A DNA stretch of 16,571 nucleotides from an uncultured Collinsella sp. (GCA_902493985.1 CABURR010000047.1:1-16571); one strand, 5' to 3'; counted from the stretch's first letter, positions 7,215 through 15,136 are shown. The notes: a model not told the origin generated them from the sequence alone. Translations and numbers: made by a program.

Positions 7215-8234
7215 TTATAAAACGATACCGTCCATAGAGTTGGCGACATTCTCGACCAGCCCGGCGCGCACGGCTTCGGCCGCCGCGAGCGTACCGTTTT
7301 TAACAGCCTCGACCGAGGTGGCGCCATGGCCGATCAGGACCACGCCGCGCAGGCCCAGAAGAATCGCGCCGCCCTTGGCGTCGCCAGAGAGCTTGGCCTT
7401 AATCTCGCGCATTTGCTTTTTGATGAGCAGCGCGGCAATCTTGGTGCCGAGCGAAGACATAAAGACACCCTTGAGCTCCTGCAGCAAAAACTTGGCAGCG
7501 CCCTCGGTGGCCTTGAGCGCAATATTGCCCGACATGCCATCGGCAACGACGACATCGAAGTTACCTGAGGTGATGTCCGTTCCCTCGCAGTTACCAACAA
7601 AGCCGGGAACGGCGGCTTTCATGGCCGGGAAGCAGGCCTTGGTAAAGTTGGAGCCCTTCTCGTCCTCGGTGCCGTTGGCAAGCAGGCCCACGCGGGGATG
7701 CTCGATTCCCAGGACGACGCGGGCATAGGCGCTACCCATCTGGGCAAAACGCACCATGTCATCGACCTCGACATCGGGGTTGGCGCCCATATCGCACAGC
7801 ACCGTCAGACCGCCGGCGCGATTGGGCAGCGCATTGGTCAGACAGGGGCGCACCGGCTGCTTTTTGCCTTCGGCCTGATACCTAAACGGCGTCACGTAGG
7901 CGGTGGCAGCGGCGGTCATGGCACCGGTCGAACCGGCAGAGAAGAACGCGTCCGCATTTCCCTTCTTGATGGCGCGGCACGACAGCACGATCGAAGACTT
8001 GCGTTTGGTCATCACGGCGCGAATGGGATCGTCATCCATGGCGATAACGTCGGGTGCCTCCAGGGCCTCGACGCGCGCATGGGAGGCGGCAAAGGGATTG
8101 ACGATTTCGGCGGGGCCAGCTGCCAAGACCTCGATATCGGGATCGGCGGCAAGCGCAGCCTCGATACCATCGAGAACAACCTGAGGTTTCTCGTCTCCGC
8201 CCACAACGTCTACACAAACGCGAACGTTACTCAT
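7215..8234 (-). CDS. plsX: Phosphate acyltransferase PlsX
   Basis: A 339-residue PlsX enzyme, which interconverts acyl-ACP plus phosphate with acyl-phosphate, the donor that PlsY uses for lysophosphatidate synthesis. The N-terminus VRVCVDVVGGDEKP corresponds to the DAMGGD.AP block of the family, with Met replaced by Val. Later matches to the family are CDMGANPDV, GLLANGTEDEKG and FVGNCEGTDI, and the length is normal. The ATG at 8232-8234 is chosen because AAGGAG lies seven bases upstream. An ATG two codons earlier would have only one base between site and start. PlsX is a peripheral membrane enzyme that works with the ACP encoded immediately downstream. A terminator-like hairpin lies directly in front of its ribosome-binding site, so expression may depend on read-through or on an internal promoter. 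Confidence 0.96.
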   Translation of the reverse strand: MSNVRVCVDVVGGDEKPQVVLDGIEAALAADPDIEVLAAGPAEIVNPFAASHARVEALEAPDVIAMDDDPIRAVMTKRKSSIVLSCRAIKKGNADAFFSAGSTGAMTAAATAYVTPFRYQAEGKKQPVRPCLTNALPNRAGGLTVLCDMGANPDVEVDDMVRFAQMGSAYARVVLGIEHPRVGLLANGTEDEKGSNFTKACFPAMKAAVPGFVGNCEGTDITSGNFDVVVADGMSGNIALKATEGAAKFLLQELKGVFMSSLGTKIAALLIKKQMREIKAKLSGDAKGGAILLGLRGVVLIGHGATSVEAVKNGTLAAAEAVRAGLVENVANSMDGIVL

Positions 8235-8251
8235 ATACATGCTCCTTATAC

Positions 8252-8281
8252 AAAAATGGCCGACTCATTGAGCCGGCCATT
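8252..8281 (-). terminator. Intrinsic terminator or attenuator between rpmF and plsX
   Basis: An 11-bp stem with one G-U pair (8256-8266 with 8270-8280, extendable by one A-T pair) has a 3-nt loop and is followed on the minus strand by five T residues. It is a good rho-independent terminator for the rpmF transcript. The plsX ribosome-binding site begins only a few bases later, so it could also act as a leader attenuator for plsX. Confidence 0.75.
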
Positions 8282-8312
8282 GTGGTTCCATTTGGAACGG
8301 CATCGCATCCAG

Positions 8313-8341
8313 AGTATACCGTTACTCGGTAACGATAACCT
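8313..8341 (-). promoter_or_regulatory. Possible plsX promoter at the rpmF 3' end
   Basis: TATACT on the minus strand (8313-8318) is one mismatch from the -10 consensus and lies just after the rpmF stop. A recognisable -35 is lacking. It would give a leader of about 70 nt containing the hairpins at 8285-8298 and 8256-8280. Weak evidence. Confidence 0.3.
8320..8334. repeat. Short inverted repeat at the rpmF stop codon
   Basis: The half-sites CGTTAC and GTAACG are separated by three bases and overlap the rpmF stop codon (8322-8324). A second small inverted repeat, GTTCCA-TT-TGGAAC, lies at 8285-8298. The dyads might be protein-binding sites or short hairpins in the plsX leader. They could also be chance. 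Confidence 0.4.
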
Positions 8342-8501
8342 CGCGGTCCTTGTAGAAACCGCAGCTGGGGCACACGTGGTGCGGAAGCTTGACAGCGCCG
8401 CAACGGGGGCACGTGGACTGAGCCGCAGCCGAGATCTTCATGTTGGCGGAACGACGGGTGTGAGTGCGGATACGACCCTGCTTTTGTTTAGGTACGGGCA
8501 T
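8322..8501 (-). CDS. rpmF: 50S ribosomal protein L32
   Basis: A 59-residue protein beginning MPVPKQKQGRIRTHTRRSAN. This is the basic N-terminus of bacterial L32, a late-assembling component of the large ribosomal subunit. Two CxxC pairs, CPRC (31-34) and CPSC (44-47), form the zinc ribbon of the zinc-containing L32 type. The C-terminus is YKDREVIVTE. The start is ATG (8499-8501), with AAGGAAGG five bases upstream. It sits 64 nt downstream of the DUF177 gene and upstream of plsX, the same DUF177-rpmF-plsX order seen in many bacteria including E. coli (yceD-rpmF-plsX). A terminator-like hairpin follows. Confidence 0.97.
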   Translation of the reverse strand: MPVPKQKQGRIRTHTRRSANMKISAAAQSTCPRCGAVKLPHHVCPSCGFYKDREVIVTE

Positions 8502-8565
8502 AGTGACCTTCCTTATGAACTATCCAGTGTGGCGATTACGCGCAAGTAGCGATACTACCACAGTT

Positions 8566-9120
8566 TTACTCATCGAGCTTGAGATTCTTCAATGCTGCAA
8601 ATGGATTTTCCGTGGCAGCGGCCCATTCTGCCTCTGCCTGGACGGCGCAATCGCATTGCTCGACGTTGAGATTGCGACCGCAAGTGGGGCACAGACCGCG
8701 GCAATCGGGCTTGCAGAGCACCACAAACGGCGTGTCCATAACGACCGCGTCATTGATGGGCTCACCCAGATCGATGATGCGGTCCTCACCCAGAAGCTCA
8801 TAGCCGTCCTCGTAGACCTCGGGATCCTCGGGCACCTCAAAGAGATAAAACTCCTCGATCTCGCCGGCGATATCAAACGAGGCGGGCTCCAGGCAACGGT
8901 CGCACTCGCCGGTGGCGTGCGCGCGAACCATGCCCGTGAGCAAGACACCGGTACCGGCATTGGTAAAGACAACGTCGTAGTCGATGCCGTCCTGTAGCTG
9001 GTACTCCTTCTCGCCCACCGTGTAGGTGGCGACATCGACCTTACCGGTCAGCGGATACGAATCTCCAGGAAACTCGAGCTGCTCGGAAAGATCGACGGTA
9101 ACGCTCGGGAACTCAGCCAT
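8566..9120 (-). CDS. DUF177 (YceD-like) zinc-motif protein
   Basis: A 184-residue DUF177 protein. Members are encoded next to rpmF across bacteria and plants and have been linked to 23S rRNA accumulation; the molecular activity is not settled. Residues 71-78 (GECDRCLE) are the family hallmark. A cysteine-rich segment follows at 136-158 (CKPDC..LCPTCGRNL....CDC), giving several likely zinc ligands. Acidic stretches lie at 87-113, and the C-terminal NPFAALKNLK is typical. The ATG (9118-9120) overlaps the upstream stop by one base (TAATG), so coupling probably replaces a strong ribosome-binding site. An upstream in-frame extension to 9171 would lie inside the previous gene and has no site of its own. 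Functionally it groups with rpmF as a ribosome-production gene. Confidence 0.9.
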   Translation of the reverse strand: MAEFPSVTVDLSEQLEFPGDSYPLTGKVDVATYTVGEKEYQLQDGIDYDVVFTNAGTGVLLTGMVRAHATGECDRCLEPASFDIAGEIEEFYLFEVPEDPEVYEDGYELLGEDRIIDLGEPINDAVVMDTPFVVLCKPDCRGLCPTCGRNLNVEQCDCAVQAEAEWAAATENPFAALKNLKLDE

Positions 9121-9617
9121 TACCACTGACCATTCTGCTGGGCGGCACCCTCGTTGAGCTGCTGACGGCAACGGGTAACGGTGCCGGTCAGGCTCTTGAG
9201 GTTCTCCTCCAAGTGCGTAAAGACCTGCTCTGCGTAGTCCTCGGCAGCATAACGCGTCTCGCGCTCGTACTGCTGGGCACGATCGCGGATGTCGTCGGCC
9301 TGCTGCTGCGCAAGGCGGACGATCTCCTGCTCACCGGCAATGGTGAGGGCCTGCTGCTGAGCGTCGGCGATGATGGAATCGGCCTGAGCGGCGGCGGAAG
9401 CCATAAGCTCCTCGCGCTCCTTAAGGATACGGCGGGACTTCTGCCACTCCTCGGGATAGCTCATGCGGATCTCGTCGAGGATGTTGAAGAACACGTCGGC
9501 GTCGATGACCTTGAACTGAGCGTTCTTGCCGAAAGGCGGCTTGGCTTCCTCGATCAGCCCTTCGAGCTCATCGACCAAGCTGACGATCCTATCGCCAGGA
9601 AAATTCTCGCCCGGCAT
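9120..9617 (-). CDS. DivIVA/SepIVA-like coiled-coil protein
   Basis: A 165-residue soluble protein with no signal peptide or membrane segment. A short N-terminal region (DRIVSLVDELEGLIEEAK) is followed by VIDADVFFNILDEIRMSYPEEWQKS and then a long Ala/Gln/Glu-rich coiled coil (about residues 70-135). The C-terminal helix ends LKSLTGTVTRCRQQL. From memory, this order resembles mycobacterial SepIVA (a DivIVA-domain septation factor encoded next to DUF177 and rnc) and the small 'ATPase'-labelled coiled-coil proteins beside coaD in clostridia. No nucleotide-binding motif is visible, so an ATPase label is not supported. The start at 9617 is preferred because AAGGAG lies five bases upstream; in-frame ATGs at 9632 and 9641 have no site. 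A role as a scaffold in division or envelope growth is inferred. Confidence 0.7.
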   Translation of the reverse strand: MPGENFPGDRIVSLVDELEGLIEEAKPPFGKNAQFKVIDADVFFNILDEIRMSYPEEWQKSRRILKEREELMASAAAQADSIIADAQQQALTIAGEQEIVRLAQQQADDIRDRAQQYERETRYAAEDYAEQVFTHLEENLKSLTGTVTRCRQQLNEGAAQQNGQW

Positions 9618-9685
9618 CCGGTCTCCTTTCATAGGTAACATATCATCGTGCTAGTTTACCACATGCCACCAGGCAATAAGAAACG

Positions 9686-10183
9686 TCACGAAAAGCGATG
9701 TTTGAGCGCTTCGACCACGTTGGACGGGACAAACGTCGATACGTCACTGCCGAGCGAGGCGATCTGGCGAACGACCGAGCTCGAGATATAGCCGTACTGC
9801 GGCGCACTCATGACAAAGATGGACTCCAGCTCGCTATCCAGGCGATAGTTAAGGTCGGCCTGCTGCAGCTCATACTCAAAGTCGGTCATGGCGCGCAGAC
9901 CCTTGACCACGGCCCCCGCCCCCTGCTCACGAGCGAAGTCGACCAAGAGGCCGGTAAAGGGCAGGACCTCGACGCCGTCGATATCACCGAGCGCCTCGCG
10001 GGCCAGCGCCACGCGCTCATCGAGCATAAACGTGGTGCCCACACCGTTTTTACCCTGCGACTCGGCAACAGCGACGATCACGCTGGGAAAGATGCGGCGG
10101 GCGCGGCGGATCACATCGATATGGCCAAACGTGATGGGATCGAAGGTGCCCGGGACGATCACGCGATTAATCGTGTCACTCAT
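9686..10183 (-). CDS. coaD: Phosphopantetheine adenylyltransferase
   Basis: A 165-residue PPAT of normal family length. It transfers AMP from ATP to 4'-phosphopantetheine, the penultimate step of coenzyme A synthesis. The nucleotidyltransferase motif GTFDPITFGH spans residues 12-21; the TxGH form has Phe19 where Asn is usual. GLRAMTDFEYE (95-105) and the ISSS motif (133-136) are also present. The start codon overlaps the end of rsmD by 8 nt (ATGAGTGA), and GGAGGA lies five bases upstream. A longer open frame running back to 10495 covers rsmD and is not coding. The rsmD-coaD pair is widespread. CoA supplies the prosthetic group for the ACP encoded further along the cluster. Confidence 0.96.
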   Translation of the reverse strand: MSDTINRVIVPGTFDPITFGHIDVIRRARRIFPSVIVAVAESQGKNGVGTTFMLDERVALAREALGDIDGVEVLPFTGLLVDFAREQGAGAVVKGLRAMTDFEYELQQADLNYRLDSELESIFVMSAPQYGYISSSVVRQIASLGSDVSTFVPSNVVEALKHRFS

Positions 10184-10820
10184 GGGCGTCCTCCGGGGAT
10201 ACTGCCTCGTCATTTTCGTTAGCATCAGTGCCGCCGTCCTTGCTATCGCCGACCCAACGGAGCAGGTCGACCGAGGTAATGCCGTAGCGCTTCTCACGTA
10301 CAGTCTCAAAGTCTGCCGGATGCGCGCCCGCATCGGCGGCGGCATGCTCAAACAGGGCGTAAGCGCCAGACGCAAGCAGACCCTGCTGGGCCAGATTCTG
10401 CAGCAGTTCCTCGACCGGCTCGGCACCAAAAGCATAGGGCGGGTCGAGCAGGACCAGATCAAAGGGGCCGCCCGGTACACGACCGCGTGAGGCACTCGTC
10501 AGCATGTCGCCCGTGACCACGCGCCAACGCGCACGGTCACGGCAGAGCGACTCGATATTCTTGGTAATGAGCCGCGCGGCGTTGCGATCGATCTCAAACG
10601 TCGTGAGCGAGCGGGCCCCACGAGAGAGCATCTCTAACCCTAAGGCACCGGAGCCGCCAAAGGCGTCCAACACACGAACCTCGTCCAAATCGAAATCGAA
10701 TGCCGACATGACCATAGATGCGCACGCCTCGCGCACGCGATCAGTCGTGGGGCGGGTGACATCGCGACCACGGGGCTCCTCGATCTTACGACCGCGCCAT
10801 TCGCCGCCGATGATTCTCAT
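10176..10820 (-). CDS. rsmD: 16S rRNA (guanine(966)-N2)-methyltransferase RsmD
   Basis: A 214-residue S-adenosylmethionine-dependent methyltransferase that modifies G966 (E. coli numbering) of 16S rRNA. The N-terminal MRIIGGEWRGRKI and RPTTDRVREA (23-32) are RsmD hallmarks. DAFGGSGALG (52-61) is the SAM-binding loop and DPPY (126-129) the catalytic motif of N-methyltransferases. The last 25 residues or so form an acidic tail not expected in shorter homologues, probably disordered. The ATG overlaps the recG stop (ATGA, 4 nt), with AAGGAGG 10 bases upstream inside recG and a second GGAGG touching the start. It is followed directly by coaD. Confidence 0.95.
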   Translation of the reverse strand: MRIIGGEWRGRKIEEPRGRDVTRPTTDRVREACASMVMSAFDFDLDEVRVLDAFGGSGALGLEMLSRGARSLTTFEIDRNAARLITKNIESLCRDRARWRVVTGDMLTSASRGRVPGGPFDLVLLDPPYAFGAEPVEELLQNLAQQGLLASGAYALFEHAAADAGAHPADFETVREKRYGITSVDLLRWVGDSKDGGTDANENDEAVSPEDAHE

Positions 10821-12994
10821 CCTCCGCTGACCTCCTTAAAGATATGTCGATAACGCATGGCGACCGCGTCGCGCAAGGGACGCGTCGCCACAGAGTCAAG
10901 GTTGCAAGCATACCGCAAGAGCTCGACCGCGTCCAAATGGGCCCACTCGATCAGCTCCTCGTCGGCGTCCAGGTCGACAAAGCGCAGGGTCACACCACCA
11001 TGCTGGCGATAACCCAGGATCTCGCCTTCATGGCGCAGGCGCAGGTCCATCTGGGCGAGCGTAAAGCCGTCCGAGGTCTTTTCGAGCGACTGGAGACGGT
11101 CTTGTGCCGCCGATGCGCCGCCGTTGCCCTTGGAGTGTGTCATGACCAGGCAGGTGCCCGACACGCTGCCGCGGCCCACGCGACCGCGCAGCTGGTGCAG
11201 GGCCGCCAAACCAAAGCGCTCACCGTTCTCGATGACCATGACGGTGGCGTTGGGCACGTCGACACCCACCTCGACCACCGTGGTCGATACGAGCACGTCG
11301 ATCTCGCCGCGCTTGAAGGCATCGATCACGCGGTCCTTCTCCCCCGCCGGCATGCGGCCGTGAAGGCGCTCGATGGTAAGTCCCGGCAACGCCAGGCGCA
11401 GTCTGTCGAGCTCGGTTGCCGTATCGTGGAGCGGCACAGGCACGGTCACGCGGCCCTCGTCGTCACGGGCGATGCCGGGGACATCCTCAAGCTCATCGGC
11501 CGAATCGCTCGGCTCCACAAGCGGGCAGATCACGTAAGCCTGCTGGCCCTTTTCATGCGCCTCGCGAATGGCGCCGTAGGCCAAGTCGCGGCTCGACTCG
11601 GTGAGCACGCGTGTCGTAACGCCTGCCCCCGGAACAGGCCGATGGCGAATGATGCTCGTGTCCAGGTCGCCATAGACCGAGAGCGCCAACGTGCGCGGGA
11701 TCGGCGTCGCCGTCATAACGAGTAGGTCGGCACCCGGGCCCTTGGCACGCAGGGCATTGCGCTGGCCCACACCAAAGCGGTGCTGCTCGTCGATAACGAC
11801 AAGCGACAGGTGCTTAAACGTCACGTCATCCGAAAGGACTGCGTGGGTTCCAAAGAGCACGTCGAGCTCGCCTGATTCCAGCTGGGTATGGATCTGCTCG
11901 CGCTCGGCTGCCGGCGTGGCACCCGTCAGGAGCGCCCAGGACATGCCGGCCTGCGAGAGCAAGGGGCCGGTCTTATCGGCATATTGGCGCGCCAGCACAC
12001 CCGTAGGCGCCATAACGCAGGACTGGGTACCCGAATCGGCCGCGACGGCCAGCGCGCAGGCGGCGACGGCCGTCTTGCCGGTACCGACGTCGCCCAGAAG
12101 CAGGCGGTTCATCACGCGCCCGCCATCGCGCATGTCGTGCAGGATGTCTTGGAACGCGGCCTCCTGCTCGTCGCTCAGCAAAAACGGCAGGGCCTGCCTA
12201 AGCGCGGCCAAGTGCTCGCCCGCGACGTGGGCGTAGGGAACCACCTCGACCAAGCCGCCATCGTTGCGCAGACGCAGTGCGAGCTGCAAGCAGAGACACT
12301 CCTCGTAGGCAAGACGCCGGCGCGCGATATCGCGCTCGGCCATACTCGAAGGAAAGTGGATCGAGCGCAACGCACGGGCATTGCTCATCAGGCGGCGCTT
12401 GACGCGTAAGCGCGCAGGAATCGGGTCGAAGGGATTGCCGACAGCCTCGAGCGCGCCGCTAACGATGCGGCGCATCCACGCCTGGCTCACACCATCGCTC
12501 ACGTAATGGACCGGCAGAATGGTGCCCGCGGCACGCCCGTCCTCGAGCTTTTCAAAGTGCGGCGAGGCCATCTGCTTAAAGCCGTAGGCAAACTCGACCT
12601 TACCCATCACGGCCAGGCGGTCGCCCTGCTTAAACTGCTGGGCAATCCAGGGCTGACGGAAAAAGGCGACTTGCAGCACGCCCGTCTCGTCCACCAGCGA
12701 GACCTCGGTCACCTGCATACGCGGGCGGGGCTGCTTTTGGACGACACGATCGACCGTGGCGACAATCGTGCACACGGTCCCGATGGGCGCCATCTCGATG
12801 GACCAGGAGCGCGTGAAGTCGAGATATCGGTGAGGGATATGGAGAAGGAGGTCCCCCACCGTCCGAATTCCCAGACGGCGAAGGGCCTCCTCACGTTTAC
12901 CCGAAACATATTTGAGTCGCGCGATATCCTCGTCGAGCGCATTGCTCTGGGCAAAGCGCTCCGACACGCGCGGCACGGAGCACAGCTCGGACAT
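10817..12994 (-). CDS. recG: ATP-dependent DNA helicase RecG
   Basis: A 725-residue RecG branch-migration helicase, slightly longer than the approximately 690-residue norm. It remodels stalled replication forks and Holliday junctions. The N-terminal helical region and the wedge/OB domain (about 60-160) precede the helicase core. Motifs are Walker A GDVGTGKT (301-308), VMAPTGVLARQYA (motif Ia), DEQHRFG (402-408, Walker B), TATPIPRTLAL (428-438), HGRMPAGEKD (motif IV region) and the C-terminal GRVGRG box in ALHQLRGRVGRG. The ATG at 12994 has only a weak TAGG upstream and lies 10 bases after the fakA stop, so coupling with fakA is likely. The first 20 residues or so are poorly conserved in the family, and the exact start is less certain than the rest. 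Confidence 0.95.
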   Translation of the reverse strand: MSELCSVPRVSERFAQSNALDEDIARLKYVSGKREEALRRLGIRTVGDLLLHIPHRYLDFTRSWSIEMAPIGTVCTIVATVDRVVQKQPRPRMQVTEVSLVDETGVLQVAFFRQPWIAQQFKQGDRLAVMGKVEFAYGFKQMASPHFEKLEDGRAAGTILPVHYVSDGVSQAWMRRIVSGALEAVGNPFDPIPARLRVKRRLMSNARALRSIHFPSSMAERDIARRRLAYEECLCLQLALRLRNDGGLVEVVPYAHVAGEHLAALRQALPFLLSDEQEAAFQDILHDMRDGGRVMNRLLLGDVGTGKTAVAACALAVAADSGTQSCVMAPTGVLARQYADKTGPLLSQAGMSWALLTGATPAAEREQIHTQLESGELDVLFGTHAVLSDDVTFKHLSLVVIDEQHRFGVGQRNALRAKGPGADLLVMTATPIPRTLALSVYGDLDTSIIRHRPVPGAGVTTRVLTESSRDLAYGAIREAHEKGQQAYVICPLVEPSDSADELEDVPGIARDDEGRVTVPVPLHDTATELDRLRLALPGLTIERLHGRMPAGEKDRVIDAFKRGEIDVLVSTTVVEVGVDVPNATVMVIENGERFGLAALHQLRGRVGRGSVSGTCLVMTHSKGNGGASAAQDRLQSLEKTSDGFTLAQMDLRLRHEGEILGYRQHGGVTLRFVDLDADEELIEWAHLDAVELLRYACNLDSVATRPLRDAVAMRYRHIFKEVSGG

Positions 12995-13004
12995 GGGCAG
13001 ATGC

Positions 13005-14666
13005 CTACTCGATCGAGAAGATCACGGGATAGAGCGGCTGCTCGCCACGATGGGCATCAATCTCCAGGTCGGGCTGAGCCTCCTCGATGGCGTCGACGAT
13101 CTCCTGGAAGGCCTCATCGGACAGCTCCTCGCCGGCCAGAATCGTCAGCGCGTCGCCCTCCTCTTCCTCCTGCATACGGTTGATGCAATCGAGCGTGACC
13201 TGCTTCACGTCAGAGCCGACCACATCGATGGAGCCGGCAATGATGCCCATGACGTCACCGGAGTGAATCGGCGAGCCGTCGGAGGCACTGGAGTCGCGCA
13301 CGGCGCGGGTGACCTCGCCATCGCGGACCTCGCTGATGGCGTCGACCATAGCGGCGACGGCGTCCTCGAGCTCGGAATCGGGCAGGACCGCAAACAGCGC
13401 GGAGAACGCCTGCGGGACGGTCTTGGTGGGAACGACGGCAACCTTCTTGTCGGTGCAGGCTGAGGCAGCGGCCTCGGCAGCCATGCGGATATTGCCGTTA
13501 TTGGGCAGGATGATGACCGAGGTCGCGTTGACCTGGTCCACCGCGCCCAGCAGGTCTGCAGTCGAGGGGTTCATGGTCTGGCCACCCGACACGATCACGT
13601 CGACGCCGAGGGACTTGAGGATGTCGGCCTCGCCAGAACCGGCGGCAACGGCGACAAAGCCCAGCGCCTTGGCGGGCTCGGCGGCCTTTTCCTGATCCTC
13701 GTGGATCTTGGCGGTACGGTCGTGGGCCTCCATCTCCATGTTGTGGATAAAGACTTCGTAGATCTGACCAAGCTGAAGCATGTGCTCGAGCACCAGGTTG
13801 GGGGTGTTGGAGTGCACATGGATCTTGTAGTCGGGATAGGCGCCAACGAGTAGTTCACAGTCGCCCATGGAACCCAGAAACTTAAGGCACTCATCCTCGT
13901 CAAACGGGGCGTCGGCCTTAAACAGGAACTCGTTGCAGTAACGGAACTCCGAGCCCTCCCAATCGTCATTGGCCTCGATCTCAACACGGCCAAGAGCGGC
14001 ATCGCGGGCAGAGCCGGCGGAGTCAAACGTAGCGGAGAAATCCTCGACCACGGTGCTGCGGCCAAGCGCGGCAGCAACAAAGTTCTCAAGGAAAATAGCA
14101 AAGCCGAAGGCGCCGGAGTCGACCACGCCGTTCTCCTTCAGAACGGGCAACAGGTCGGGCGTGCGAGCGACGGACTGATATGCCTCGACGACGATGGCGT
14201 CGAGCGCGTCCTCGGCCGAGAACTTCTTCTTCTCGCACTCATCGGCCTTGGTCGAGACATCGCGCAGGACCGTGAGGATCGTGCCCTCGATGGGCTTGCG
14301 GACGGCCTGGAAGGCGACCTTGACGGCACGACGGAAGGCGAAGGCAATATTGGCGGACGTAATAGGCTCGTCGGCAGAGACAAGGCCCTCGGCCACGCCG
14401 CGAAGAATCTGCGAGGTAATAACGCCGGAGTTACCGCGAGCGCCCATGAGAGAGCCGTGGGTGATGGCACCGGCGATGGCCTCCATATCGGCATCGGCGG
14501 GAAGGACAGAGAGCTCCTTGGTCACCGAGGCGAGCGTGAGCGACATGTTGGTGCCGGTATCGCCATCGGGTACGGGGAAGACGTTGAGCTTGTTGATCTC
14601 CTCGGCCTTGTCGGAAACGGCAGCCGCAGCGATCGGAAAACAGGTGCGAATGGTCTTTGCAATCAT
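13005..14666 (-). CDS. fakA: Fatty acid kinase subunit FakA (DAK2/YloV family)
   Basis: A 553-residue member of the FakA/YloV family. It phosphorylates fatty acids held by FakB (DegV-type) proteins, yielding acyl-phosphate that PlsX or PlsY can use. The N-terminal DhaL-like domain carries NVFPVPDGDTGTNM (28-41), with Asp34 and Asp36 for Mg-ATP, and GARGNSGVITSQILRG (75-90). VDSGAFGF (182-189) closes this domain. In the middle domain Cys244 (FRYCNEF), His283 and His285 (KIHVHSNTP) match the zinc ligands described for S. aureus FakA. The C-terminal domain contains SGGQTMNPST and ILPNNGNIRMAA. The ATG at 14666 has GGAG 12 bases upstream, a long spacing. The asp23-fakA-recG order matches yloU-yloV-recG of Bacillus. 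No FakB is in the window. Confidence 0.93.
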   Translation of the reverse strand: MIAKTIRTCFPIAAAAVSDKAEEINKLNVFPVPDGDTGTNMSLTLASVTKELSVLPADADMEAIAGAITHGSLMGARGNSGVITSQILRGVAEGLVSADEPITSANIAFAFRRAVKVAFQAVRKPIEGTILTVLRDVSTKADECEKKKFSAEDALDAIVVEAYQSVARTPDLLPVLKENGVVDSGAFGFAIFLENFVAAALGRSTVVEDFSATFDSAGSARDAALGRVEIEANDDWEGSEFRYCNEFLFKADAPFDEDECLKFLGSMGDCELLVGAYPDYKIHVHSNTPNLVLEHMLQLGQIYEVFIHNMEMEAHDRTAKIHEDQEKAAEPAKALGFVAVAAGSGEADILKSLGVDVIVSGGQTMNPSTADLLGAVDQVNATSVIILPNNGNIRMAAEAAASACTDKKVAVVPTKTVPQAFSALFAVLPDSELEDAVAAMVDAISEVRDGEVTRAVRDSSASDGSPIHSGDVMGIIAGSIDVVGSDVKQVTLDCINRMQEEEEGDALTILAGEELSDEAFQEIVDAIEEAQPDLEIDAHRGEQPLYPVIFSIE

Positions 14667-14693
14667 GGGTATTTGAATCTCCGTTTTCGGATG

Positions 14694-15050
14694 CTAGTTC
14701 AGACGGCTCTTGAGCGCGTCGATATGGATGCCGATCTTAAGGCTGGCGGGATCGATCTGGGCGATCTCCTGCAGGGTGAAGGCAACGGAGCTCGAAAGAT
14801 TGTGGCAGACGGACTTCATGTTGACGCCGTTCTCGAGCACGACGTGAAGATCGACCGTAAGGCCGTTCTCGTCGGCGGAGACAAGCACGCCCTTGCGGAG
14901 GCGCTGACCGGCAAGCAGGCGCACGCTCTCGGCGCCCTGGAGCTGCTCAGCCATACCGACAACGCCATAGCACGTCATCGCGGCATAACCGGCAATATCG
15001 GCAATAACGTCGTTCGAGACGCTCAGGCTGCCGTTAATGGTCTCAGACAC
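14694..15050 (-). CDS. Asp23/Gls24 family envelope protein (YloU-like)
   Basis: A 118-residue Asp23/Gls24-family protein, a small soluble domain of the YloU type. Matches to the family include the N-terminal GSLSVSNDVIADIAGYAAM, the central GVVGMA, and the segment LTVDLHVVLENGVNM followed by an alternating hydrophobic C-terminal half. No signal peptide or transmembrane helix is visible. Asp23 of S. aureus is tethered to the membrane by AmaP, which is not encoded here. The start is GTG (15048-15050) with AAAAGGAG six bases upstream; an extension to 15101 lacks such a site. The stop lies 27 nt before fakA. The pairing with a DAK2 gene is conserved in Firmicutes, but the function of the pair is not established from sequence. 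Confidence 0.9.
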   Translation of the reverse strand: MSETINGSLSVSNDVIADIAGYAAMTCYGVVGMAEQLQGAESVRLLAGQRLRKGVLVSADENGLTVDLHVVLENGVNMKSVCHNLSSSVAFTLQEIAQIDPASLKIGIHIDALKSRLN

Positions 15051-15107
15051 AAGAATCTCCTTTTCTTGGTGCTCGCGGCACCATGTCGTGGGAGCAATCA
15101 TTGCAAT

Positions 15108-15136
15108 ATTCTACAACGACCGCGGCATGTTGAGGT
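15108..15136 (-). promoter_or_regulatory. Possible promoter of the asp23-fakA-recG unit
   Basis: TAGAAT on the minus strand (15108-15113) resembles a -10 box and is the same hexamer as in front of acpP. The -35 at about 17 bp spacing (ACCTCA) is poor. It lies about 58 bases before the asp23 start and downstream of the tRNA terminator, where a new promoter is needed. Tentative. Confidence 0.4.

Noticed and set aside
10184..10495. N-terminal extension of the coaD frame
   Set aside because: The extra 104 residues lie in a shadow frame of rsmD. The family start MSDTINRVIVPGTFDP has its own ribosome-binding site at 10183.
10844..11725. 293-codon open frame on the plus strand opposite recG
   Set aside because: Antisense to the recG helicase core, with no ribosome-binding site or domain that I can recognise.
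15051..15101. Upstream extension of the asp23-like frame to an ATG at 15101
   Set aside because: The GTG at 15050 has a near-perfect AAAAGGAG six bases upstream and matches the start of the family; the extension has no site.
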